Numbered from the stretch's first letter, positions 44,988-54,512 are shown. The stretch is DNA of 64,000 nt from an uncultured Pirellulaceae bacterium (GCA_937941455.1 CALDHM010000011.1:1-64000); one strand, 5' to 3'. Program-made: numbers and translations. The notes: generated by a model not told the origin, from the sequence alone.

Positions 44988-45932
44988 TCAAGCGGCCCGC
45001 TGTTCGCCGGCTTTTTTAGTTTGCCGCACCGGCTTTTCTTTCCATCGCTTGTGTAGCCACCAGTACTGTTCCCGATCGTTGTGGATCGCCTCGGCCATCC
45101 GGTCGTTGTACCACTGAGTCAAACTCGTGACGTCGCGTAAATCCGCCGGCAGGTCGAATGGGTCGGCGATGCCGGTGCAACCGATCTCAAAATGGAAGGG
45201 GCGAGTGGCATGTTTGCAATAGCTGACCATCATCGGCGCGTTGCCGCTCAGCGTAAACAGCGCGATCGCCTTGTGACACGATGCCGGACGTCCCAAGAAG
45301 TTGATCCAGCAGCCCTTGGTTCCTGCGTGTTGATCCCCCAGCAAACTCAGAATTTTGCCCTGCGAAATTTGGTGCTGCACCGCGGTGGCACTCCCGTCCT
45401 TCGGCAACAAAAACTGACCATTTTTTTCACGAAATTGATTGATGAAGCGATCGAGGTAGGGATTGTCGAGTGTCCGGGCTACCGAGTAACTGCCCATGCC
45501 GAGCAACCCCAAGACGTAGCCGCCCATTTCGAAGTTGCCGAAGTGTCCGGAGACGACCACCAAGGGGCGATAGTCAATCAGCCGCTCGGTCATGCGCTGC
45601 TCATCGCGAATCCAAACGTAACGTTGCCAATTGGTCTCGTGCACTTTGCGCGGTACCAGAATCACCTCAATCACCATCATCGCCAGGTGATACCACATGC
45701 TGCGGGAGATATCTTGCAGCTCACGCGGGGTCAATTCGGGATAAACGGCTAGAAGATTTTCCGAAATCACCTTGCGGCGAAATTTGATAACATCGGCCGC
45801 TAGCCAGGCCATGAAGCGGGCCAACGCGGCTGCTTGCTCGATGGTCAACACTTGAATCAAGCAAATTACGGTTCGCGCAGCCGCGTACTCGACGAACCAT
45901 CGCAGTCTCTCGCGAGATATTTGCCGAAACAT
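44988..45932 (-). CDS. Lipid A acyltransferase family protein (LpxL/HtrB type)
   Basis: 314 residues from ATG 45932; an upstream open frame to 46283 runs through dispersed repeats and is rejected. An N-terminal hydrophobic segment is followed by the catalytic H-x4-E motif in SGHFGNFEMGG, and LLGDQHAGTKGCWINFLG and FTLSGNAPMMV are typical of the family. Reaction: transfer of an acyl chain to lipid A or a related acceptor at the inner membrane. Planctomycetes make lipid A, which fits. No clear Shine-Dalgarno site; stand-alone. Confidence 0.9.
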   Translation of the reverse strand: MFRQISRERLRWFVEYAAARTVICLIQVLTIEQAAALARFMAWLAADVIKFRRKVISENLLAVYPELTPRELQDISRSMWYHLAMMVIEVILVPRKVHETNWQRYVWIRDEQRMTERLIDYRPLVVVSGHFGNFEMGGYVLGLLGMGSYSVARTLDNPYLDRFINQFREKNGQFLLPKDGSATAVQHQISQGKILSLLGDQHAGTKGCWINFLGRPASCHKAIALFTLSGNAPMMVSYCKHATRPFHFEIGCTGIADPFDLPADLRDVTSLTQWYNDRMAEAIHNDREQYWWLHKRWKEKPVRQTKKAGEQRAA

Positions 45933-46190
45933 TCCGGTCAGCGGATTCTTGAGAACTCGGAAACGTGATGGGGAAACACAAAGGCCAACGGCGGCTGAGC
46001 AAGCGGCCTTGCACTTCTCTGCCGTGCACGATTCGCTGCGGCCATTGTGCCAGGTCGGCAGTATTCCCGAAATATCAGTTTTTTTGGAAAATCCGAGCGC
46101 GGAGCAACAGCACATCAATGTCGAACCGTTTCGTCCCTGCGAACTTCGCTGGGGGAACTTTATGGCCGACGTGAGATTCGCGCGCGAGCC

Positions 46191-46212
46191 AGGCTTTGTT
46201 CCCAAACGATTA
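46191..46212 (+). repeat. Family-A repeat, isolated left arm
   Basis: AGGCTTTGTTCCCAAACGAT plus two bases matches the left arm of the family-A element; a full copy starts 45 bases further on. Probably a remnant of a tandem copy. Confidence 0.65.
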
Positions 46213-46256
46213 TTCGGTATGGCAGCGGTAGCGCGCCGGCCCTCCAGTGTTAGGTC

Positions 46257-46373
46257 GGACTTTGTTCCAAAACGATTGCCCATAGAAGCTTACCCGGTAC
46301 GCGTTAGCGTCCGGTTTTTGCGAAAACCGCGGGCTAGAGCCCTGCGGCTGACAGCTTTTAGGATAAAGCTTAG
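46257..46373 (+). repeat. Family-A palindromic repeat, copy 3 (about 117 bp)
   Basis: Left arm (GGACTTTGTTCCAAAACG) at the start, core CGTTAGCGTCCGGTTTTTG and GCCCTGCGGCTGACAG, right arm ending in AAAGCTTAG. Same order and orientation as copy 2. Confidence 0.88.
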
Positions 46374-46465
46374 CTATTTCATCTCTCGCGTATCGCGACG
46401 AGATCGCCAGGATAAAGGCAAAGTCAACCGGTGGCTTCGCTGCCCGTCTGGCTCGCTCGCTTGGC

Positions 46466-46924
46466 CTACTCGTCGCTGGCTCGGAACCAGGGGGTCAGGC
46501 AGGGCGTATAACCCACCAACTCATCAGTCTTGAAATAAAGATTGATTTCGCGGCTCGCCGCCTCCGGACTGTCCGAGGCGTGTACCAGATTCATTTGGCG
46601 GCTACTGCTGAAATCGCCGCGGATCGTGCCGGGCGCCGCTTGCAAACCGTTCGTCTTCCCGAGCATCTCCCGAACGACTCGGATTGCGTCGAGCCCTTCC
46701 AGGACCATCGCCACGATGGGTGCGGCCGTGATGAACGACTCGAGGGCGGGGTAAAACGGCTTAGAAACGTGCTCGGCATAATGCTGCTTGGCCAATTCCG
46801 GGGTGACTCGCATCATTTTCATGCCGACGATCGTCAACGCCTTGTCTTCGAAGCGGGAAATGACGCGGCCGATCAGGCGGCGTTCGACACAGTCGGGCTT
46901 GAGCAGTATTAGAGTGCGTTCCAT
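46466..46924 (-). CDS. ndk: Nucleoside diphosphate kinase
   Basis: 152 residues from ATG 46924 (a second ATG two codons upstream is equally possible). The family blocks are all present: ERTLILLKPDCVERRLIG, VSKPFYPALESFITAAPIVA and GTIRGDF. The catalytic histidine lies in NLVHASDS. It exchanges the gamma-phosphate between NTPs and NDPs. The C-terminal TPCLTPWFRASDE tail is slightly longer than the minimal family. Cytoplasmic, single gene next to a repeat-rich gap. Confidence 0.96.
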   Translation of the reverse strand: MERTLILLKPDCVERRLIGRVISRFEDKALTIVGMKMMRVTPELAKQHYAEHVSKPFYPALESFITAAPIVAMVLEGLDAIRVVREMLGKTNGLQAAPGTIRGDFSSSRQMNLVHASDSPEAASREINLYFKTDELVGYTPCLTPWFRASDE

Positions 46925-47175
46925 GGTCATGGGTCAAATGGTCAAAGTGGTGAATCGTCTGTAAAAACTGCGGATTCTAGCAGAGATTTCCCCCTTTCGA
47001 AAAGGCGGGGGATGTGCGAAAATCTCAGGCTTTCTGGCGTTGCTCTGGTTCGCTCGACGCTCAAGCGCAAGCGGCTCTACCAATGTCTCTGAACTCGTTC
47101 ACGATCGGTAACCAAGCCCTCGCGGGACAAATGGACGCCATTTAATTTCTTTATTTTTTTGGTTAGTGAGCCGCT

Positions 47176-49050
47176 ATGTCGTCCACTTCGACGTCGCCCG
47201 AGCTAATGGAATTCTTGGACTCCAGCAAACCTCGTCAAGCTATCTCCGGAGTCACTGTCCGCCTGGTCGGCGATTCGGGCGATGGAATGCAACTGCTGGG
47301 AACCCAATTGACCAACGTGTCGGCCCTTGCGGGTAACGACGTCGCAACCTTTCCAGATTTTCCGGCTGAAATTCGCGCCCCGCGAGGTACCCGAGCCGGA
47401 GTCAGCGGCTACCAAGTCCACTTTGCATCGGAAGAGATTTTCACTCCCGGTGACGGCCTCGATGCCCTGGTTGCGATGAACCCGGCGGCACTCGTGACGA
47501 ACATCGGCGATTTGAAGCCAGCCGGCTATCTCATTCTCAACCGTGACAGCTTCGACGCGAAAGACCTGAAACTGGCGAAGCTGGACCAAGACCCACGCCA
47601 AGGCGATCGGCTGAAGCCCTATCACGTCATCGAGGTGCCGATGACCACCCTGACCAGGACCGCCGTCGAGGGGACCGGCCTGTCGGTCAAAGAAGCGGAT
47701 CAATGCAAGAACTTCTTCGCCATGGGCTTGGTGTTTTGGCTCTACGGCCGCGACTATCGGCCGACACTCCGCTTCATCGAGGCGAAATTCAAGCATCTCC
47801 CGGCGGTTGCTGAGGCCAACCGCCGCGCTTTGACTGCCGGGTGGAATTACGGCGAAACGACGGAGCATTTCGCCTCGACGTACCAGGTTGCCCCGGCGCG
47901 ACTGCAACTTGGGACCTATAAAAACGTGATGGGAAACCAAGCTCTGGCCTGGGGCTTGATGGCCGCTGCTGAATTGAGCGGCAAGGAACTCTTTGTTGGT
48001 GCTTACCCCATCACCCCGGCCAGTGATGTGTTGCACGAGCTGAGTCGGTACAAACATTTCGGCGTACGCACGTTTCAAGCCGAAGATGAAATCGCCGCCG
48101 TCTGCTCGGCGATCGGCGTGTCCTTCGGGGGCGGCATGGGGGTGACGGTCAGCAGCGGGCCAGGCATCGCGCTGAAGACCGAGGGGATGGGGTTGGCGGT
48201 AATGCTGGAACTGCCCCTTTTAGTTCTTAACATTCAAAGGGGGGGGCCCAGCACCGGACTCCCCACCAAAACGGAACAGGCCGATCTGCTTATGGCGATG
48301 TTCGGCCGCAACGGCGAAGCCCCGCTCCCCATCATCGCCGCTCGAAGCCCGGCCGATTGCTTCGATGCCGCGATCGAGGCTTGGCGGATCGCGACCCGAC
48401 TCATGACTCCCGTGGTCTTGCTCTCCGATGGCTACATTGCCAACGGTGCGGAGCCGTGGCGGATTCCCGACTTGAGCAAATTACCCAAGATCGAAATTCG
48501 GCATCCCGCGGCTCAATCCAGCGGCGAGCCGTTCCGGCCTTATCTCCGTGACGAATACTTGTCTCGGCCTTGGGCTGTCCCCGGCACTTCTGGCTTGATG
48601 CATCGGATCGGAGGACTTGAAAAAGAGGATGTCACAGGAAACATCAGCTACGACCCGAAAAATCACCAACATATGGTCAACACGCGAGCGCAAAAGGTGG
48701 CCAACGCCAGCCAATTGATCGATCCCGTTCAAGTGACGGGCGACGACTCGGGCCTACTCGTGTTGAGCTGGGGAGGAACCTACGGAGCGTGTTACACGGC
48801 AACCGTGCGGGCGCGAGCCCAAGGCAAACGAGTAGGCCATGCACACCTCCGCTGGCTCAATCCATTCCCCGCGAATTTGGGTGAAATCCTCAAACGCTAC
48901 CAACGCGTACTCATCCCCGAACTCAATACAGGACAACTGCGGTTCTTGATCGACGCCAAGTTCCGAACCGGTGCCATCGGCTTGAACAAAGTCCAGGGGA
49001 AACCGTTTACTGTGTCTGAACTCGTCGACGAAATCCTCCGGCTCGCTTGA
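47176..49050 (+). CDS. korA: 2-oxoacid:ferredoxin oxidoreductase, alpha subunit
   Basis: 624 residues, a gamma-alpha fusion. The N-terminal ~200 residues are the gamma-like domain with VRLVGDSGDGMQLLGTQL, then the alpha (pyruvate-ferredoxin oxidoreductase) domain, YPITPASDVLHELS and SSGPGIALKTEGMGLAVM, and a C-terminal transketolase-like part, LVLSWGGTYGACYTA. The layout matches KorA-type 2-oxoglutarate oxidoreductases. It oxidises 2-oxoglutarate (or another 2-oxoacid) with CoA to the acyl-CoA and passes electrons to ferredoxin, with the beta subunit that follows. ATG start; no strong ribosome site. Confidence 0.92.
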   Translation: MSSTSTSPELMEFLDSSKPRQAISGVTVRLVGDSGDGMQLLGTQLTNVSALAGNDVATFPDFPAEIRAPRGTRAGVSGYQVHFASEEIFTPGDGLDALVAMNPAALVTNIGDLKPAGYLILNRDSFDAKDLKLAKLDQDPRQGDRLKPYHVIEVPMTTLTRTAVEGTGLSVKEADQCKNFFAMGLVFWLYGRDYRPTLRFIEAKFKHLPAVAEANRRALTAGWNYGETTEHFASTYQVAPARLQLGTYKNVMGNQALAWGLMAAAELSGKELFVGAYPITPASDVLHELSRYKHFGVRTFQAEDEIAAVCSAIGVSFGGGMGVTVSSGPGIALKTEGMGLAVMLELPLLVLNIQRGGPSTGLPTKTEQADLLMAMFGRNGEAPLPIIAARSPADCFDAAIEAWRIATRLMTPVVLLSDGYIANGAEPWRIPDLSKLPKIEIRHPAAQSSGEPFRPYLRDEYLSRPWAVPGTSGLMHRIGGLEKEDVTGNISYDPKNHQHMVNTRAQKVANASQLIDPVQVTGDDSGLLVLSWGGTYGACYTATVRARAQGKRVGHAHLRWLNPFPANLGEILKRYQRVLIPELNTGQLRFLIDAKFRTGAIGLNKVQGKPFTVSELVDEILRLA

Positions 49051-49082
49051 CTCTACATCCGCGATAATCTCGAAGGCAATCT

Positions 49083-50096
49083 ATGTCCACCGATCTACCC
49101 GTACTCACCGCAAATGATTTCACGTCAGACCAAGACGTCCGCTGGTGCCCCGGCTGCGGAGATTATTCCATCTTGGCTCAAATGAAGAAAATCCTCCCGA
49201 CGCTGGGAATCCCCCCCCATCAAACTGTGTTCATTTCAGGAATCGGTTGCTCCAGTCGTTTCCCGTACTACGTCAACACATACGGGCTGCACAGTATCCA
49301 CGGCCGCGCTCCGGCGTTCGCCACGGGATTGAAAATGACGCGCCCCGAACTTAGCGTGTGGGTGATCACCGGTGACGGGGATGCCCTCAGCATCGGGGGC
49401 AACCACTTCATTCACCTGATGCGGCGCAATGTCGATTTGAATATCATCCTGTTCAACAACAGCATTTACGGTTTGACCAAGGGGCAATATTCTCCCACCT
49501 CGCCGCTCGGCAAGGTGACCAAGAGCACACCGATGGGCTCGCTCGACTTCCCTCTCAATCCCATCTCCGTCGCTCTGGCTGCAGAGGCCACCTTCGTAGC
49601 ACGGTCGGTCGATACCAATATCAAACATCTCGGCGAGGTTCTGCTGAGGGCTGCACGGCACAAAGGGACGTCATTCGTCGAGGTCTACCAGAATTGCAAC
49701 GTCTTCAACGATGGAGCTTGGGATTACGCGAAAGATAAGGCGGTCCGTGAGGAAAATACGATCGAACTCGAACACGGTAAGCCGCTGGTTTTCGCGGGGG
49801 GCAAAAAAGGCATCCGCTTGAACGGCTTCGAGCCCGAGATCGTCAACCTGGATGGCCGCGTTTCCCAAGACGACTTGCTGTTTCATGATGAACGGGCGCA
49901 TTCGCCGACCCTGGCTTATCTCTTGAGTCGTATGCGGTACCCTGAATTTCCGGAGCCGATCGGCGTATTTCGCGCCGTCGAGCGTCCAACCTACGACTAC
50001 CTGGTCAACCATCAGATCGAACAGGCTCGTGTGCAGCGCGGTGTCGGTGACTTGCAAAAATTCCTCGCCGCGGGCGATACCTGGACAGTCACGTAG
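49083..50096 (+). CDS. korB: 2-oxoacid:ferredoxin oxidoreductase, beta subunit
   Basis: 337 residues, 32 bases after the alpha gene. It binds TPP and an iron-sulfur cluster: WCPGCGDYSIL (Cys pair), ISGIGCSSR, the TPP loop GDGDALSIGGNHF, and NNSIYGLTKGQYSPTS, the last being typical of 2-oxoglutarate-type KorB. VEVYQNCNVFND supplies the fourth Cys. Works with the alpha subunit in ferredoxin-linked oxidation of 2-oxoacids, giving this organism a non-classical TCA route. Substrate preference is inferred from sequence only. Confidence 0.94.
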   Translation: MSTDLPVLTANDFTSDQDVRWCPGCGDYSILAQMKKILPTLGIPPHQTVFISGIGCSSRFPYYVNTYGLHSIHGRAPAFATGLKMTRPELSVWVITGDGDALSIGGNHFIHLMRRNVDLNIILFNNSIYGLTKGQYSPTSPLGKVTKSTPMGSLDFPLNPISVALAAEATFVARSVDTNIKHLGEVLLRAARHKGTSFVEVYQNCNVFNDGAWDYAKDKAVREENTIELEHGKPLVFAGGKKGIRLNGFEPEIVNLDGRVSQDDLLFHDERAHSPTLAYLLSRMRYPEFPEPIGVFRAVERPTYDYLVNHQIEQARVQRGVGDLQKFLAAGDTWTVT

Positions 50097-50391
50097 CTGT
50101 CACGGCGTTTCGCTTCTGGCTCGTTGAATTATCGGATGGCTCGCAAATTTCCAAGGCCAAACCAACGACGAGCGATCCGAATGCCTTGGCGATGCCCGAG
50201 AATTAAGTTATTTTGAAGAAGGCTGTAGTGTGCGCGAGGGGATCGATGAAAAATTTCCCCCGGCGGGCCGAGAGCGTCCTGCGGTCGGCCCAAAAACGTC
50301 GAAGGCATTCGTCGATCTTTCAATTTGGCCAGCCGCAGTTCCGGCAACAAAAACCGAAGGAATCATTTCAATAATTTGCAGGAGAATTTCC

Positions 50392-50664
50392 ATGGATCTA
50401 CCACGCGTTGCGGCGACGTGCCCAGCAAAGATCGAGTTAGAAGGTGGGAAGAATTACGCATACTGCACGTGCGGGTTATCCGCGAAGCAACCCTTCTGCG
50501 ACGGTGCTCACAAAGGAACCGAGTTCCGCCCGACCTTGTTTACGGTCCCCGAGGGAAAGACGGCATACCTTTGCCAATGCAAAAAAACCGGTAATGCCCC
50601 GTACTGCGATGGTTCCCACAAACAAATTCCGCAAAACCCCCAAGTTGCGCCGGAAATTGCCTGA
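50392..50664 (+). CDS. Dual CDGSH-type iron-sulfur protein
   Basis: 90 residues from ATG 50392; GGAG (50381-50384) seven bases before supports it over an upstream open frame. Two iron-sulfur motifs of the mitoNEET type: CTCGLSAKQPFCDGAH and CQCKKTGNAPYCDGSH. Each carries three Cys and one His for a 2Fe-2S cluster. Such proteins act in electron transfer or cluster transfer. It lies about 295 bases after korB; a joint role in redox metabolism is possible but not shown. Confidence 0.93.
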   Translation: MDLPRVAATCPAKIELEGGKNYAYCTCGLSAKQPFCDGAHKGTEFRPTLFTVPEGKTAYLCQCKKTGNAPYCDGSHKQIPQNPQVAPEIA

Positions 50665-50728
50665 CGCGATTTTCATGAGACAATCGCTGCAGGGGGCCGA
50701 GTCCCTGGGTGGCGTGTGATCAGTACCT

Positions 50729-51823
50729 ATGGAATATCAAGAGGTTCGCAGAAAGGGATGCTTAGGGATTCTCGTGCGAGTCGCCGCGTGGGGGATGGCG
50801 ATTCTTTTTTTGATCATTGCCTTAACGCCGACGGTTTTGAAGTCGTTTTCGATCGACCTTTCGAAACCGCAGGACATCAGCCGCGAAGTCCAAATCATCG
50901 AGTGGAGTTGGTTTTTCGCGATGGGGCTAATGTTTGCCCTTTGGTTGCTGTTTTTGGGGGGGAGTGTCGCAAGTTTCTTGAACGTGGTCGCTCAGCGATT
51001 ACCGCAAGGGCGGTCTATTTTGGGAACAAGTGCTTGTCCCCAATGCGGGAAACGTTTGACGTTTCGGGAGAATCTGCCGATCATCGGCTGGTTGAAGCAA
51101 AAAGGTGTGTCGGCTTGTTGCCAACAACCGATTCCGGTTCGATATCTCGGCGTCGAGTTGTTGCTGGGCAGCATCTTTTTGATTGTGGGGTTGCTTGAAT
51201 TCGGTTTTTTGGCCGTCAATATTCCCAAGTGGTATATTCAGCGGCCCCACGGCTTTTTTCAACTCGATGGACTCCATCTTTGCATGGTGATCAGGCATTG
51301 GATTTTGATCAGCCTGCTGTTTACATTCTGTTTGTTTCGCTGGCAGGGTGACAAGATTCCGTCGAGTGTCTTTGTCGTTGGCCTTGTGGTCCACGCTCTT
51401 ACTCTACCCCTGATGGCGAACCCCGGCTGGCTCGGTGCTGTATTTGTAGCGCGGAAGTATTCCTTAGGCTTGATTGGAATTCAAACGGTGCTGGCCTTGG
51501 TGGGAGCCGTTGGGCTGGGGTGGGCGCTGGCTCGGCTGGAGGCCCGATTTATCGCGAATGGCCGCAGCGATTCGCAACGCGAGTTGGTCTTCGGGTTGAT
51601 GTTGATTGGGTTGCTCGGCGAGGCCGATCTCATGTTTTTGACCGCGGCAAGTTATGCCGTACTGACATTGCTCCTCGTGGTGCTGCGCAGGACGGGGGAT
51701 GGAACGCGATGGTTGGCTCCGGCCCATCGAGTTTTCATCGCCTTCGTTATTCATTTGCTCGTGTGGCGATGGATTACCTTGGGCGATTTAGCGAAACGAA
51801 TTTTGACGTTATGGGAAGGCTGA
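50729..51823 (+). CDS. Prepilin peptidase-like (A24) membrane protein
   Basis: 364 residues, about eight membrane helices. The N-terminal half carries the prepilin-peptidase zinc domain: GGSVASFLNVVAQRLPQG and TSACPQCGKRL then NLPIIGWLKQKG and ACCQQPI. The second cysteine pair is C-C rather than C-x-x-C, which is odd. The possible catalytic Asps lie in FRWQGDKIPSS and LLGEADLMF, where the second should be GxGD. Function: prepilin peptidase/methylase-like, probably divergent. ATG at 50729, weak ribosome site. The next gene (rsmA) starts five bases after its stop. Confidence 0.7.
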   Translation: MEYQEVRRKGCLGILVRVAAWGMAILFLIIALTPTVLKSFSIDLSKPQDISREVQIIEWSWFFAMGLMFALWLLFLGGSVASFLNVVAQRLPQGRSILGTSACPQCGKRLTFRENLPIIGWLKQKGVSACCQQPIPVRYLGVELLLGSIFLIVGLLEFGFLAVNIPKWYIQRPHGFFQLDGLHLCMVIRHWILISLLFTFCLFRWQGDKIPSSVFVVGLVVHALTLPLMANPGWLGAVFVARKYSLGLIGIQTVLALVGAVGLGWALARLEARFIANGRSDSQRELVFGLMLIGLLGEADLMFLTAASYAVLTLLLVVLRRTGDGTRWLAPAHRVFIAFVIHLLVWRWITLGDLAKRILTLWEG

Positions 51824-51827
51824 CATC

Positions 51828-52760
51828 ATGTCGCGTGCCAATCGGCAAACGATTTCTTACTTGACTCGCCGCTTTCGCGAGGTGGGGCTCGAGCCCAATC
51901 GAAAACACGGGCAGAATTTTTTGATTGACTTGAATTTGATCGAGTTACTGGCCCGCACCGCCGCGCCCGACGAGCACGATGTCGTTTTGGAAATCGGGAC
52001 AGGGATGGGGTCTCTAACAGGAATGTTGGCCGAAACCGCCGCGGAAGTGATCACCGTCGAGATCGATGAGCATCTCTTCCAATTGGCTCGGGAAGAACTC
52101 GAGTCCTTTGACAACGTGACTATGCTTCATCAGGACGCGCTGAGAAACAAAAATCATTTCGATGATGACGTACTGACAGCGATCGATGAGGCTATGTCGC
52201 GAGGACCGAATCGCCAACTGAAATTAGCAGCAAATCTGCCGTACAACGTGGCGACGCCGATTCTCAGTAACCTTTTGTTGTGCAAGCATGTACCGGTGAC
52301 ATTAACTGCAACGATCCAACTCGAACTGGCTCAGCGAATCGTCGCGACGCCGAATTCGAAGGATTACAGTGCCCTGAGCGTTTGGATGCAAAGCCTGTGC
52401 GATGGGGAGATCGTTCGCGTGTTGCCGCCGGGACTGTTTTGGCCACGTCCGAAGGTCGAATCGGCGATCATCCACTTGGTCCATCGCCAAGATCGGCGAG
52501 TAGCCATTCCCGATCTCAAGTATTGGCACGATTTTTTGAGAATCATTTTTTTCCATCGCCGGAAATTTTTGCGGGCGGTCGCCATCAGTGGTTTCCGCGA
52601 CAAGCTGACCAAGGCCGAGGTCGATGACGTTCTGGCAAACCAAGGACTAGGGGCAGAAGCCCGCGCAGAGCAAATGTCGGTCGAGAAATTGTTCCGTTTG
52701 TCCGAGGCTTTTCGAAACGCCCTTGTGGCCCGTGGCGTAGAGACGAGCTTCAAGTTTTGA
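51828..52760 (+). CDS. rsmA: 16S rRNA adenine dimethyltransferase
   Basis: 310 residues, start at 51828. Methyltransferase motifs are all visible: GQNFLIDLNLIELL, motif I VVLEIGTGMGSLTGML, acidic loop TVEIDEHLFQLA, and motif IV KLAANLPYNVATPI. It dimethylates two adjacent adenines of 16S rRNA helix 45. Coded five bases behind the membrane peptidase-like gene, so the two are likely co-transcribed. Cytoplasmic. Confidence 0.95.
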   Translation: MSRANRQTISYLTRRFREVGLEPNRKHGQNFLIDLNLIELLARTAAPDEHDVVLEIGTGMGSLTGMLAETAAEVITVEIDEHLFQLAREELESFDNVTMLHQDALRNKNHFDDDVLTAIDEAMSRGPNRQLKLAANLPYNVATPILSNLLLCKHVPVTLTATIQLELAQRIVATPNSKDYSALSVWMQSLCDGEIVRVLPPGLFWPRPKVESAIIHLVHRQDRRVAIPDLKYWHDFLRIIFFHRRKFLRAVAISGFRDKLTKAEVDDVLANQGLGAEARAEQMSVEKLFRLSEAFRNALVARGVETSFKF

Positions 52761-53126
52761 CTCGAATGCGGCGCGGCGGGGCTCTCTTCGCCGGCGGCTT
52801 ATCGACGGCGCGGCGACGCACCTTTAAACCAAGAGAAATTCCGGGCTTCTTCAGGGACCGAGAGCGCGGACCGCGGGAATGCCTTCTCGCTCTGCGTTCC
52901 TCGTTCTGTCTTATCCGATCGAACTATCCTCGCCGTCGCTAGAAGTGAAATTCGAACAAACTTCGTTCAAAAATGCTTGTGGGTCGCTTGGCAAGTTTCC
53001 GCAGGGCACAGTGCAAGACCACTGGGATGGGCAGGGATCAACTTCTTTTTGATTCAACCCATGAGGGCGAGCGGCAATTGAAAACATACCGTTGCTACCG
53101 TCGCCAAGCGGTAGTCGTGCCTGGCA
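52761..53126. other. Gene-free gap
   Basis: 366 bases between rsmA and the metzincin gene, which converge. No terminator-like hairpin was clear and no small gene is convincing. Confidence 0.45.
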
Positions 53127-54512
53127 TCAACCATCTGGCGACGTAGCTGCCGATCTGCCGCTCGCCTGAAGCCGGTCGCCTGCAAAACCGCTGCAGACTC
53201 GATTTTGGCGGCATACGACCAGCAAACTCAGCAACACAACGAATGTAAATCCACCGGGCTCGGGAATGGCGAGGATATTTCCGGTTAGGAAATACGATCC
53301 CATGTCGTAGAACAGTTTTTGATCCCAGTTACCGTTGGGGCCCAAACTTGCAAATTTTCCACCGGCACTCGAGACTTCAATGACGTAATTCCCGGGATTG
53401 AGAAACGTTGAAATCGTTTCGCTGAAACTCGATGTGGCGGAAAAGGCAATCTGGTTGCCATCGGTATCGAACAGCCGCAAAGTGGCGTCTAGGGATTGGT
53501 GAGGGTCAGGAACGCCAGGGGTGATCCATTGCGTTCCGGAGTTGACCGTGATGGTGTTGATGCCAGCGGCGACGGTTGTGAATGAAAAATAGCCCTTCGT
53601 ATAATTACTGACTCCGATCGGATCGGGATTGGTTGCGCTGACCGGAACGATGACGCCTTGATTCGCCAACGAATCGATCGAGTTGCCGTTGAGTACCAGA
53701 GGCGTGGCTGTATCGAGAGTTTGCCCGATTCCGTCATTGACGAATCCGCCCATGCCACTGTTTTGAATGATTCGAAACGCGTCGTTTTGAATGAAATTGA
53801 CGTTGGTGTTCACGCGACCGACCGCCCAGACGATACGATTCTGGGCATTACCGGTGCCCAGTGCAGGTCGCGTGTTGGTTGAGCCGTTGTTCGTCGAGTA
53901 TTCGTTGATGCGTGTCGCTCCAACATAATCACCTTGGTGCGATAATCCAGCAGCATGGCCGTTTTCGTGGGTGGTGACCGAGGCGATTCGCTTGAACGAG
54001 TTGTATCCTCCGGACCGGTTTGTAAAGGTCCAGTTGGTGCCAAAGCCGGAGCCCGCCGCATGGGAACCCGACCAGACTCCAACGTAGGAAACCCCGGCTG
54101 CCCCGCCAAAGAAATTACTGGCCCCATCGCCAATCACAGTGTGATGCACACGAGCCGTGGTGTCATAGTAATGTTGACGCGCCAAATAGGTGGTATGCCC
54201 TGCTGCAGCAGCTGGATCGACAGTGGTCACATTGACGTCGAACATCGTCCAGGTTTCGGCGATTCGCGCCCAAATGTTCTTGATGTTGGCCTGTTCGGCA
54301 GCGGTGAAGGTGGGGCCTGTCTGATTATTGTAGGCCGGGGTGATTCCTGGCGTTTGTCCACCCCATTGGCCCGTGTATTGAAATCCGGTGAAGTTCAAAT
54401 AAAGAGTGTAGGCTGCGCCGGGACGGCTATTCAAAACTGGTGCCACCGGCTGCGCCGACAGAGACGAGAACGCAGCAATCGCCAAAAACATTGTGAGCAG
54501 AATCTTTTTCAT
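53127..54512 (-). CDS. Secreted PEP-CTERM protein with a metzincin zinc motif
   Basis: 461 residues from ATG 54512 (GAGAGG eight bases upstream). Signal peptide KKILLTMFLAIAAFSSLS-type, then a domain with the full metzincin site HENGHAAGLSH (codons 53937-53969), i.e. HExxHxxGxxH. A strand-rich C-terminal half (TITVNSGTQWITPG, SFSETISTFLNPGNYVIEV) looks like a CalX-beta/pre-peptidase type domain. A PEP-CTERM signal is present: IPEPGGF, hydrophobic helix FVVLLSLLVV and basic RQNR. The last ~24 residues beyond it (from CSGFAGDR) are unusual. It should be a surface-sorted zinc protease. Confidence 0.85.
   Translation of the reverse strand: MKKILLTMFLAIAAFSSLSAQPVAPVLNSRPGAAYTLYLNFTGFQYTGQWGGQTPGITPAYNNQTGPTFTAAEQANIKNIWARIAETWTMFDVNVTTVDPAAAAGHTTYLARQHYYDTTARVHHTVIGDGASNFFGGAAGVSYVGVWSGSHAAGSGFGTNWTFTNRSGGYNSFKRIASVTTHENGHAAGLSHQGDYVGATRINEYSTNNGSTNTRPALGTGNAQNRIVWAVGRVNTNVNFIQNDAFRIIQNSGMGGFVNDGIGQTLDTATPLVLNGNSIDSLANQGVIVPVSATNPDPIGVSNYTKGYFSFTTVAAGINTITVNSGTQWITPGVPDPHQSLDATLRLFDTDGNQIAFSATSSFSETISTFLNPGNYVIEVSSAGGKFASLGPNGNWDQKLFYDMGSYFLTGNILAIPEPGGFTFVVLLSLLVVCRQNRVCSGFAGDRLQASGRSAATSPDG

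Larger units (their letters stand above)
45933..46465. other. Gene-free gap with family-A repeats
   Basis: 533 bases between the acyltransferase gene and ndk. It holds a partial left arm (46191-46212) and a full family-A copy (46257-46373). An open + strand frame here (45949-46533) runs through repeat sequence and is rejected. Confidence 0.55.

Noticed and set aside
45949-46533. A 194-codon open frame on the + strand between the acyltransferase gene and ndk
   Set aside because: It runs through family-A repeats and has no ribosome site or family resemblance; repeats of this kind often give spurious frames.
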